Shown here piece by piece: positions 55,240 through 64,000 of a stretch of 64,000 bases of DNA. How positions within the stretch are numbered: the stretch's first letter is position 1; every line of letters begins with the position of its first letter. This DNA comes from Dactylorhiza incarnata (lineage: Eukaryota; Streptophyta; Magnoliopsida; Asparagales; Orchidaceae). The notes under the pieces were generated by a model. It saw nothing but the letters and a program-made list of their open reading frames with translations, searched no databases and was not told the origin of the DNA. The position numbers and the translations under genes are program-made. Location: contig JAWHQI010000266.1 of assembly GCA_033032865.1 (NCBI GenBank), positions 2,021,501 to 2,085,500 of the forward strand, in the 5' to 3' direction.

Positions 55240-57098
55240 AACTCGAGTTAGTCAGACATTTAACAAATGACACTTCAACTTCCAACTCAAACACTATAAA
55301 TAAGGTCAAATGTCTTAAGGTCAAAACGTTCTCTACATTAGCCCTAAAAAGCCGTCGTGTTCCCCACGCCATCTAAGAGTAAACGAGTCGACTAAGCTAA
55401 AATCTTCTGGAATCAAAAATATGGCGCCAAAGAAGGAAGATCTTCTATTCGAAGGATGTGAAGTGGTGAGGAATGGATTCTCAGAAGGCTCAGAAGAAAT
55501 CCAGAGCACCATTAAGCTGCTTGAGACCATCGGCCTGGAATACGCCCTCTCTGAGCCCATAGTAATATTAAGAAGAGAAGTGCTAGAGTTCTACTCGAAT
55601 GTCAAGGGTGGCTCAAAGGGAACATCAGTGAAAAGCGTAATCAACGGGATAAGTGTCAAGGTAAACCCTAAAAGATTGAACACAGCTCTTCGGATGCCGG
55701 TCTTTGCCAAGGGGGAGGAAGATGAAAAGATCACCCAGGAAGACCTTGACAAGGCTCTGGCATGGTGCGGACACTCCAGCAAGACCTATGGGTCTCTAGA
55801 AAGGAAGAGCTTCAATCAGCAAGGAAAACTGATGGAGGACATAGTGGGAAAGGCCCTCCTCTGCAAGGTAGGGTCGCATGATAGAATATCCAAGCACATG
55901 TTCGAAATAATGGCAAGGATAATTCTAAGTAAGAAGACCAATTGGGGTCAGCAAATTTTTAAGAGGATCCAAGAAAGCTTTCAGGCCCCGAATCTTGGAA
56001 GATTTCTATCACTTTATCTTCTGCTTTCCTACCCTGAAAGCTTCAACAAAAAGTATGGAGTCAAAATACATCACATGAAAAGAATGGACATCAAAATCCT
56101 TGCAAGATGGGAGAAAACACTGACTAAGCCTCCCACGAAGACAGAAACTGCGGAAGATGCAAATAGGAAGGGAGAAAGCTCATCTGAAGAGAGTAAGTCA
56201 GGGAACAACTCTCCTCCATCTGGCTCAGATGCAGATGCAGAAACAAGGAATGTCGCCCTCCAAACCTCTGATTTAAGTCAAGGATTCAGGATACCTGCTG
56301 GCACAGATCCAAGAAGTGCTGAAACTGCGGGGGAGAAAAACAATGAGATCCCTGCTCAAGTAGAAACAGTGATCCAAAAGATCATAGGGACTGAGGATGC
56401 TGAACATTCTGAGTCTGCAATGCAAGAGGACAATCAAGAAATCCCTGCTGATGGAACTAGCAGTGATCAGCAAGGTCCTGAAAAGGTGAGTAAGCCAAGC
56501 CACTCACCAATAGGAAAATCTCTATCTCCAATACTGGAAGGGGATGGAGAAGAGGATCAAGAGGGATCATCTACATAGAATAGACAAGAAGAGCCCTCCC
56601 TTCTATCTCAAATAAAGATGCTCCTGGAAGAGCAAAGGATAAAACTAGAAAGACATGTCACCTCTGCCATCAATGATCTAAGAAAGGAACTGTCTGCTGA
56701 AACAGCAAACCTAAGAAATGATGTGAAAAGCCTACAAGATTACAATACCCGCTCTCACAAAGCTCTAATTAACCTAGGGATCAATCAGTCATCGATTATC
56801 GGTAGCATAGAAAAGGCATATGTTGCATCAACCAAGAGAATGGCTGAACACACAGCTGACATCAAAGAAAGTCTAGATCAACAAAATAAAGATTTAGATA
56901 GTCATCTGCTGGAAACCAAGAATCACTTGGAAGCTGGAATTCACATGCTCAAAAACAAGATATTGGCCTCCGAAGAGAACCTCCAAAAAGGTATATCTGA
57001 AGAAATCATAAAGGGGGAGAGATCAATGATAAAGGCCAGCTATGATCATGCCATCTGGACCTCAAACACTATCAAAGACACAATTGAGACTGAAGAAA
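55240..57098 (+). repeat. Inverted-duplication arm 2 (spacer and extra ORF, plus strand)
   Basis: Reverse complement of 42661-44466. The left junction follows Z RNase H at AACTCGAG; the right junction is at GAAGA(A)AATGC (57092-57102), a short shared sequence with the Y LTR (GAAGAGAATGC, 41469-41479). Confidence 0.85.
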
Positions 57099-57229
57099 AT
57101 GCTTCTGAGTCAGATCTTGAATGCACGGTTCTTCTTCAATTCTTTCTTAGCCGGATGTGGGTTGGCTTCTTAGCAGTTGATGAGTCTGGTTTATACAGTG
57201 ATTTCTGGTCTCATTTGGGTTTAGTTTAG
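55421..57229 (+). pseudogene. Second copy of extra ORF (nonsense codon, chimeric 3' end)
   Basis: Same protein as 42644-44287 with few substitutions, an 18-codon insertion near 56268 (SQGFRIPAGTDPRS), and TAG at 56576 where the other copy has a Glu codon. The C-terminal coiled-coil part is open again from 56618. At about 57098 the true coding ends by fusion to inverted Y LTR sequence, so the listed end at 57229 is artificial. Confidence 0.75.
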
Positions 57230-57462
57230 TGTCATTGCACTTCATTTGATGTTCATATATGCTTATAGTGATAGCATGGCATTTCTGCGCCTTTTGTGCA
57301 ATCATTTCCCCTTTGTGGCATATTTTTCCTATATATTACTGTATGCCTGTTTTATGGATCCGGTGATGTGTACAGATCGGGTTATTTGTACTTTTCCTGC
57401 AGGTTCTGGGGTCATGTGCACGTTCGGGATGGTGCGGGGTGATTTTTGGCCTAAAAAGCCTC

Positions 57463-57710
57463 TGATCGTGCGCATTCCTTCGCGCACGATCAGGCGTACG
57501 ATCATTGATCGTGCGTTAATTCCCAGCCCAGATTGAGATCGGACCAAAGATATGCGCACGATCACAGGCCTTTCTTCGTGCACGACCACTGGTCGTGCGC
57601 CCCTGACCGTGCGATGTTTTCTATTTTTCCTTTGCTACAGGTTGACTGCGCGCGATCACAGTCATTCCTTTGTGCACGACCATTGGTCGTGCGCCACTGA
57701 CCGTGCGCAG
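57463..57710. promoter_or_regulatory. Palindromic GCGCACGATCA / GGTCGTGCGC module (Athila-like LTR)
   Basis: About ten GCACGA(C/T)CA half sites in both orientations, for example GTGCACGACCATTGGTCGTG. They end about 15 bp before the TATA-like box. Close in sequence and layout to 15417-15570 in the Tekay LTR. Confidence 0.75.
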
Positions 57711-57725
57711 TACTTATTCTGCTCC

Positions 57726-57734
57726 CTATTTAAG
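57726..57734 (+). promoter_or_regulatory. TATA-like box of Athila-like LTR
   Basis: CTATTTAAG directly downstream of the GCACGA module and a CTTATTCTGCTCC segment that is also next to the Tekay module. Confidence 0.5.
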
Positions 57735-59487
57735 GCACTGTTCCACGATTTTAGGTATTCCAGCGGGTTTTTGGCACGATTTCTGAGCGCGACTCCGCCG
57801 TTCCACCTCTCCAAGGTCCCTCCTTCCATTCCTCCCCTTGGGAAAGCTTCATCCATTGATCCTAAGGTCATTCTAGGGTTCCAGAAGCATTCTCCGCCAT
57901 CTACGGCCAGCATTCCAAGAGGAAGACATCTCCATTGGGTGAAGGAGAAGTGAACCCAGCTCTGAGAAGAAGACGGGCAGCGGTTAGAGGTAGTGACAGC
58001 CTCTGCATCCCGGAAGCAACCAAGGACTGAGCTCGGAGGAGGCGTGACGACCCCCCATTCCGACCACGATCCGCGGCGAGGCTTCTCATCTCGTGGTTAC
58101 TTCTACCCCTTATCTTTTTGTGATTTGTACTCTTAATGGTTGTAATGAACTGAATGAACATCTATTTGTCTATGAATGGAAGTTCATTTATGAACTTGTC
58201 TTTACGTTTTGCTATGTTGTGATGCGCTCCGCACCCGCTCCACTTACACCCACATGTTCCAGCACCCGCTCTAGCAAAAGCTGGAAGCGATAGCGAAGAG
58301 GTGCCTTCGACCCTCAACCCTCATATATGCACTCACCTCATCCATATGCTCACCGGCCATCCGCTAAGCGAAGCACGGCATCGCGACCTGCACTAAACCC
58401 ATCCACCAAGCGACGCGGTGATTGCGACCCGCATAGTGTTTAGTTTTCTCATTTCCCGCTCTATAAAATAAACCAAACACCCTTCTTGTTTTGTTAAACT
58501 TAGAACCCCCATAATTAGTTTCCTAACGAGCAAATCGTATTCCCTAACTTGCGGTCCTTTGAGAACGATATTCGGGGAGCTACTCCCTACTTTTATTACT
58601 TGACAACAACCGGTGCACTGTCGTCGTACCGCATTTCGTGCCCGCTAATTAGCGGTGTGGAAATAGCGTGTCAGCAGTCGATGAGGATGACTGCTTCTTG
58701 AGAACTTCTTCTTCTTCTCCGCAAGAATGTACTGTTCTATTGAACGGAGGGATACTTTTTGCTAGTTCTTTCTTGCACGCGAAGTCATCTTTTCTAGGGA
58801 AACCCTGTTGTCTTTTATAGAGAGGACAAGCCGTATAACGGTCACATTAGCTTTCCTTTCCTGTCAGGCGCCCAGCCATCACAGCAGGCCCCTGATTGGA
58901 CAATCATGCGGCGGCATTAATTTCTGACAGCACATCCGCGAGATTTGAATTTTTCTCGACGATATATTCCATTGTTACGACGACATGGAATGTATCTCGA
59001 CGACATCCCTTTGTCGGCTCCTTGTGCTTTGGAACTTCTTCTCAGGTCTCCTTGCTTCTGCTTCTGAAGCTTGTATTTCAACGATACGGGACATGCTGGC
59101 GTTCCTGCATATACGACGATATGCTTCCTTTGTCTGTGTCGTTGGAATCTTCTTTGTTCATTCTGTCGTTGTAATTGCAGTAATGTCTTGTCGACATGGC
59201 CGCTATTTTGATGTCGATGATACTCCATTCTTCTCGACGACATGTCTTTCTTTGACAGTTTCTCTGCGTCTGCTTTGCTTGTCATTACAGCGACAAGCAT
59301 ACTTTGCTGACGACATCACTTTAATTTCTCGACGAAATAGTACTTAGTAAAATAACTAGAGTACATGACATGTTGCGATTCCTGTAAGCATGAACTAGAT
59401 GGAGTGTCAAATACAACTTGCATTTATCATTGAGCTGAGCACTTCTTCAAATCAGGAACATTGCAGGGCATTGTTCCCAACAGTTGA

Positions 59488-61031
59488 CGACTTGGGGGAC
59501 GACCAACAAACCCCCCAAGTGTCGGTCCATGCACTGACGGGACTTACGCAACTCCACACCATGCGGGTCACCACATCATTTCAAGGCCAACCTATAAATG
59601 CTTGATCAATTTTGGGATCACACACAACTTCCTGGACGCAAGCACGGCGCAACGCCTCCAGTGTACCTTGGTTCGGATTCCGCCATTTACGGTGGCAGTG
59701 GAAAATGGGAAGAAAATCATGAGCGCGCACAAGGTGGCTGATTTCCATTGGCGGATGCAAGGTGTTTTTTTTGCCTCCGATATGTTGATTTTGCCGTTGG
59801 GAGGTTGTGAAGTTGTCTTGGGCGTGCAATGGTTGGTTACCTTAGGGTTGGTGAAATGGGACTTCAATAATCTGCGCATGGAATTCAGCAGTTTTGGCAA
59901 AAGAATCTCGTGTTGGGGCTCTACACCAGCAAATAACCTGTGGGCAAAGGAGGAAAGAGTTCAAAAACTGATGGCCAAGGAAGGGCAGTTGAGTATGTTG
60001 GCTTTATGCCACATCCAGGAGGCACCGACGGAGCAGGAGGAGGAGACACCACCAACTTTTTGGTCCTGGCAGCTACAGGGGGACTGCTCCAATACCGAAC
60101 AGCAGGGGCAATTGCAGGCCATTTTGGCTAACTTTAGCAACATCTTCACAGAACCACGCGGGCTGTCCCCACGACGGGAACAAGACCACTACATACCATT
60201 AAAAGACAGCACGGTGGACATCAACCTCCGTCCCTACTGTTACCCGCCCCTCCAAAAAAATGTGATTGAAGGGTTGATCGATGAAATGTTAAGCACGGGC
60301 GTCATCCGGCATAGCAGCAGCTCGTTCGCTTCTCCAGTGGTTCTTATTAAGAATACAGATGGCTCGTGGAGGCTATGCGTAGATTATCGCCAGTTGAACC
60401 ACCACACGGTAAAAGAGTAGTTCCCAATACCGTTGATTGAAGAGCTAATTGATGAGCTCCACGGCGCAACCTACTTCTCAAATTAGATTTACGCGCGGGG
60501 TATCACCAAGTGCACATGGACACCGAGGATATCCACAAGGCAGCGTTCCGCACGCATCAAGGGCATTATGAGTTCCTCGTTATGCCTTTTGGGCTAACGA
60601 ATGCCCCGTCTACTTTCCAAAACCTTATGAATCAGCTATTCCAACCACAACTCCGCAATTTATCTTGGTCTTCTTCGACGACATTTTGGTTTTTAGCCCC
60701 ACATGGAAGGACCACTTGAGCCATCTCTCATTCACTCTCCACACTCTCCGGACCAATCAAGTCATCTTAAAAAGAAGCAAATCCAGTTTTGGACAACAAC
60801 AAGTCCAGTATTTGGGCCAATTGATCTCAGGAGAAAGTGTTCAAACGAATTCGGCAAAGATCCAAGCAATGATAGATTGGCCGACGCCGACGACACTAAG
60901 AAGGTGCGAGGATTCTTGGGCTTGACGGGATACTACCGGCGATTCATACAGGGATACAGTCTCATGGAGCGGCCCCTCACCAACCTCTTGAAACAGCTCG
61001 CCTTTCGGTGGATGAAGGAGGCCAAGCAGTC
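59488..61031 (+). pseudogene. pol: Reina-like chromovirus protease and reverse transcriptase (broken, truncated)
   Basis: Continuation of the gag at 39823-40876. A frameshift at about 59600 precedes the protease, where LINFGITHNFLD has Asn in place of the catalytic Asp of the usual L-I-D-x-G-x-T-H motif. VLGVQWLVTLG follows. RT: FASPVVLIKNTDGSWRLCVDYRQLN, TAG at 60418, frameshift near 60480, [19 protein letters not shown], frameshift near 60655, catalytic FFDDILVFS, frameshift near 60895, then VRGFLGLTGYYRRF. It ends at 61031, cut by a copia LTR end. RNase H and integrase are absent. Confidence 0.85.
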
Positions 61032-61211
61032 TGTTGGGGAAATGATTTATCTTAACCCCTAGAATTAAGAAGAATATAAATTCTAAGTATGAAAAATTAG
61101 GCTAAGTAAATATGCGTCGAATAGTATTCGACGCAACGTCGAAATACATTCGACGTCTCTCTCAGAATGAGTCGAAGTAACTCTTAGAAGAATTCAACGC
61201 ATTCTATGAAT
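61032..61211 (+). repeat. Copia LTR stub (X family)
   Basis: TGTTGGGGAAATGATTTATC starts it and it matches, on the other strand, 46656 downward for about 180 bp including GCGTCGA palindromes, then breaks into Athila-like LTR. The stub probably marks an insertion later deleted. Confidence 0.75.
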
Positions 61212-61742
61212 GGATGAACTGAATGAACATCTATTTGTCTATGAATGGAAGTTTATTTATGAACTTGTCTTTACGTTATGCTGTGTTGTGATGCGCTCCG
61301 CCCCCGCTCCACTTACACCCACACGTTCCAACACCCGCTCTAGCAAAAGCTAGAAGCGATAGCGAAGAGGTGCCTTCGACCCTCAACCCTCACATCTGCA
61401 CTCACCTCATCCATATGCTCATCGGCCATCCGCTAAGCGAAGCACGGCATCGCGGCCTGCACTAAACCCATCCACCAAGTGACGCGGTGATTGTGACCCG
61501 CATAGTGTTTAGTTTTCTCATTTCCTTCTCTATAAAATCAACCAAACCCCCTTCTTGTTTTGTTAAACTTAGAACCCCCATAATTAGTTTCCTAACGAGC
61601 AAATCGTATTCCCTAACTTGCGGTCCTTTGAGAATGATATTCGGGGAGCTACTCCCTACTTTTATTACTTGACAACGACCGGTGCACTGTCGTCGTATCG
61701 CATTTCGTGCCCGCTAATTAGCGGTGTGGAAATAGCGTGTCA
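61212..61742 (+). repeat. Truncated 5' LTR of Athila-like element
   Basis: Matches 58143-58673, i.e. only the last 531 of 1496 bp. U3, the GCACGA module and the TATA-like box are missing, so the element at this end lacks its own promoter. Confidence 0.85.
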
Positions 61743-61768
61743 AGTTTTTGGCGCCGTTGCCGGGGACT
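61743..61768 (+). promoter_or_regulatory. Primer-binding site of Athila-like element
   Basis: TTTTTGGCGCCGTTGCCGGG follows the LTR end closely; this is the site characteristic of Athila/Tat-type plant elements. Confidence 0.85.
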
Positions 61769-61852
61769 GCAAGCGGTTATAATTTGTTTGTTGGGAAATT
61801 AGTTTAAGGGTGTTTTTGTTTTTGATATTTCTCTTTTTGGTATAGTGTGCGC

Positions 61853-64000
61853 ATGCATAGACATCATCCTGGTGAATTTGCAGCATTTGATCCTGAGATA
61901 GAGCGTACTTTGCGGGCGCGTCTACTTGCGGCTGCCACCATGGATGTTAATGAAAATCAGGCTAATCCAGGAGTGGGAAATGCACCGGCCGTAGCTCAAG
62001 CGGCTGATGAGAACGAAGTGGTTAGGCCACGGCCTAGGACCATGAGGGATTACACCACTCCTAATGTGGGGAGTGTGTACCCCGGATTTGGCCCGGCTAT
62101 TGCTAACAACAATTTTGAGATAAGGTCGGCCATTCTGAATATAATCCGCAATAATGCCCAATTCTCCGGGTTAACCAGTGAAGACCCCCATCTTCACCTA
62201 GCTGAATTTGCGGAGATTTGCGGTACATTTCGGTACGCAGGAATTGCTGATGAGACGGTGAAACTTAGATTGTTTCCATTCTCCCTCCGCGACAAGGCGA
62301 AGGCTTGGCTCCACACAATACCACCCGGCGCAGCTACCACCTGGGACGCTCTGCAGACGAAGTTTTTGGCAAAATTCCACCCGGTGGACAAGGTTGTAAA
62401 CTTGCGGAGAGAAATCGCAACCTTCCGGCAGCACGATCAGGAGACCCTTGCGGAAGCATGGGATAGGTTCACAGACCTCCTCCGGAAGTTCCCCCAGCAT
62501 GAGCTACAGCCTTGGAGCTTGGTGGAAAATTTCTACTTCGCAATTGAGCCCAATTATAGGGCCATGATTGATGCTGCTGCAGGCGGCACCCTGATGAACC
62601 ATACACCCGAGGACGCACTGAGGATTCTCCAGGACACCGCCACTCATAGTTCGTTCTGGACTGCTGGGAGAAACGCCCCAAGGAATGCTCGTGGACTCTT
62701 TGAGGTGAGCACATCGGGCGCATCTGCCGAGGTGGCATCGACACCTTATGACAATGTCATGCTACTTAAGAGGCATGCCCTCCCTCCTGCCCCAGTAATG
62801 GCCATTTCGTGTCAAGGATGTGGAAACCTCGGGCATCACGCATATGAGTGCCCCTCAGGTGAGCAACCCGCTGAATTAACTTTTGATGAAAGTGTGAATT
62901 ATTTGAATGATCAAAATTGGGGAGTACCATTTAACAACGCTTATAACCCGGCCGTGAGGAGTCACCCGAATTTCTCATGGAAACAAAACGTGCCTAATCA
63001 ACGATGGCAAGGAGGCTCGCATCAATTTGATGCGCAAGCCTCCGGTAGCCAACCGAGGCCACCACAACCGGGGTTTGCTCAAAATGCACCACCGCAGAGG
63101 AGGAGCGCATTGGAAGAAATGATGGAAAAATTTGTTGATCTGGCTCAAACAAATATGGCCAATCAAACTGCGTCAATGCGGAACTTGGAGACGCAGCTAG
63201 GCCAATTGGCCCAGGTACTCTCCGAGCGTACGCAAGGCGCTCTTCCAAGCAATACTGAAAAGAACCCGCGGGAGCAAGGCAAAAGCATTGCTGACGCGGA
63301 TGGTGGTCAAGTGAGCCCTTGCGTTGTTGCATGTACTATCAATAACATTGAGGTTGTCGCGCTTTGCGACTCTGGTGCATCTCGCAACATTCTTGCTCTG
63401 CAAGACGTTGAGAGGTTGCACCTAACAATGAACTCTGAGGACCGGAAGTCGCTGGTATTGGCTAATGGAGTGACTGTCGAAACTGAAGGTGAGATTCGTG
63501 AGGTTGTAGTAAATTTTAATGGAACGGCTGTGGTCACTGACTTTCAGATTCTCGGCCCCATGGAAAATGATTCCATGCCAATCTTGGGGGTTCCTTTTCT
63601 GAAGGAGAGCGGCGCAACCCTCCACATCGCCACGGGTTGTGTCACTCTACCTTCCATTGCAGCAAACCTTTCTGGATTATCTTATCTTCCGAACTTCCCT
63701 GTAAGTAAAAGTAAGTGCAGGTCTAATGAAGAGAAATCAGACTTTGACGTGAAGAATCCGAGAGAGGAGGAAAGTATCACTCTGATGGAAGAAGAAGCAA
63801 AGCGGCTCACAAATAATGAGTTGGAGATAGAAGGGAAAAGCAATGAGACCAAGGCGTTGGAAGTCATGGGAGAAGGCGGAGCGACGAGCCTTCCAAACAA
63901 TGTCTTTATTGAGAACAAGAAATGTAAACAATCTAAACAGGTTCATTGGGCTGATCTACCCCCTCTTGAGGGTGCAGAAATGAAGCCCCCGGCTGATCCC
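61853..64000 (+). CDS. gag: Gag-protease of Athila-like Ty3/gypsy element, open to window end
   Basis: Translated by hand from the ATG at 61853: 716 codons without a stop to the last base, so the C-terminal part (RT and beyond) lies outside. Residues about 85-270 form the plant retrotransposon gag domain (FSGLTSEDPHLHLAEF, LRLFPFSLRDKAKAWL, EAWDRFTDLLRKFP). The zinc knuckle CQGCGNLGHHAYEC (C-x2-C-x4-H-x4-C) is at about residues 320-333. A Gln/Asn/Pro-rich linker and a short coiled coil (EEMMEKFVDLAQTN) follow. The aspartic protease motif LCDSGASRNIL has its Asp at about residue 506, with PILGVPFL further on. Gag builds the particle and protease processes it. It is intact although the upstream LTR has lost its promoter. 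Confidence 0.9.
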   Translation, partial: MHRHHPGEFAAFDPEIERTLRARLLAAATMDVNENQANPGVGNAPAVAQAADENEVVRPRPRTMRDYTTPNVGSVYPGFGPAIANNNFEIRSAILNIIRNNAQFSGLTSEDPHLHLAEFAEICGTFRYAGIADETVKLRLFPFSLRDKAKAWLHTIPPGAATTWDALQTKFLAKFHPVDKVVNLRREIATFRQHDQETLAEAWDRFTDLLRKFPQHELQPWSLVENFYFAIEPNYRAMIDAAAGGTLMNHTPEDALRILQDTATHSSFWTAGRNAPRNARGLFEVSTSGASAEVASTPYDNVMLLKRHALPPAPVMAISCQGCGNLGHHAYECPSGEQPAELTFDESVNYLNDQNWGVPFNNAYNPAVRSHPNFSWKQNVPNQRWQGGSHQFDAQASGSQPRPPQPGFAQNAPPQRRSALEEMMEKFVDLAQTNMANQTASMRNLETQLGQLAQVLSERTQGALPSNTEKNPREQGKSIADADGGQVSPCVVACTINNIEVVALCDSGASRNILALQDVERLHLTMNSEDRKSLVLANGVTVETEGEIREVVVNFNGTAVVTDFQILGPMENDSMPILGVPFLKESGATLHIATGCVTLPSIAANLSGLSYLPNFPVSKSKCRSNEEKSDFDVKNPREEESITLMEEEAKRLTNNELEIEGKSNETKALEVMGEGGATSLPNNVFIENKKCKQSKQVHWADLPPLEGAEMKPPADP

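Larger units (their letters stand above)
57178..58673 (+). mobile_element. Solo Athila-like LTR
   Basis: 1496 bp, starts TGATGAGTCTGG, ends AGCGTGTCA, with perfect TSD GCAGT (57173-57177, 58674-58678) in Y's 5' LTR. Its last ~530 bp match 61212-61742, which is followed by a primer site and Athila-type gag, so the family is known. GCACGA palindromic module at 57463-57710 and TATA-like CTATTTAAG at 57726-57734. Confidence 0.9.
40877..59482 (-). mobile_element. Composite copia (SIRE-like) element Y
   Basis: Both ends are the same LTR in the same (minus) orientation: 40877-42359 complete, 57099-59482 lacking its internal-side third and split by a solo LTR. A perfect TSD GTTGA (40872-40876, 59483-59487) flanks the whole block inside the chromovirus gag. 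On the minus strand its own parts are gag (46040-44847), spacer, extra ORF (44287-42644), polypurine tract and 3' LTR; its pol is missing. The remaining interior is element X (nested, minus) and element Z plus a second extra-ORF copy (plus strand), so rearrangement after insertion is required. Confidence 0.85.
57099..59482 (-). repeat. 5' LTR of Y, truncated and split by solo LTR
   Basis: 57099-57177 plus 58674-59482 match 41470-42359. The internal-side ~590 bp of the LTR (with R/U5 end and primer site) is missing. TATA-like box on minus strand at about 58811-58821. It ends ...CCCAACA beside TSD GTTGA. Confidence 0.8.

Overview
This window looks like a gene-poor, heterochromatin-like stretch of a large plant nuclear genome. 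I found no convincing host gene, tRNA or rRNA. Nearly everything is LTR retrotransposon (plant Ty3/gypsy and Ty1/copia lineages), together with two miniature inverted-repeat transposons and several GC-rich minisatellites. tRNA-type primer sites, chromodomain-like pol ends, CACTA termini and target-site duplications (TSDs) point to an angiosperm; the species cannot be told from this sequence.

Layout. (A) 1-32456 is a nested stack. An old minus-strand element (M; internal pieces 1-963 and 24332-25994, 5' LTR 25995-30908) was split by a plus-strand member of its own family (L, 964-24331). This family has about 4.6 kb LTRs and only about 3 kb of internal DNA, so it resembles non-autonomous LARD elements. 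L's 5' LTR holds a solo copia-type LTR (2386-4574). L's 3' LTR holds an almost complete Tekay/Del-like chromovirus (15328-24291, TSD CATAA, two 1973 bp LTRs about 2% different). M's 5' LTR holds a CACTA MITE. (B) 32457-38185 holds degraded minus-strand Ty3/gypsy (Tat-like) gag, primer site and LTR pieces crowded with minisatellites. (C) 38186-61031 is a plus-strand gag remnant split by a 420 bp foldback element, then a Reina-like chromovirus whose gag and pol halves are separated by an 18.6 kb copia (SIRE-like) composite, Y (40877-59482, TSD GTTGA). Inside Y are a nested minus-strand copia tail (X), a head-to-head plus-strand copia gag-pol (Z), a large inverted duplication of an extra 3' ORF, and a solo Athila-like LTR (57178-58673, TSD GCAGT). 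(D) 61032-64000 is a copia LTR stub joined to a truncated Athila-like LTR, followed by an uninterrupted gag-protease frame that runs off the window.

Most coding regions are broken by stops or frameshifts. The exceptions are the 547-codon extra ORF of Y and the Athila-like gag-protease at the right edge. The most interesting signals are: a probable 82 bp intron exactly at the gag/pol boundary of the Tekay-like element (with a possible leader intron that would supply its start codon); a palindromic GCACGA-type upstream promoter module shared by the LTRs of two unrelated lineages (Tekay and Athila); the recurring layout of a family-specific repeat array upstream of the TATA box in five LTR types; a CGTCGA palindrome family present in copia LTRs, spacers and the C-terminal coding part of gag; and the extra ORF downstream of copia pol.
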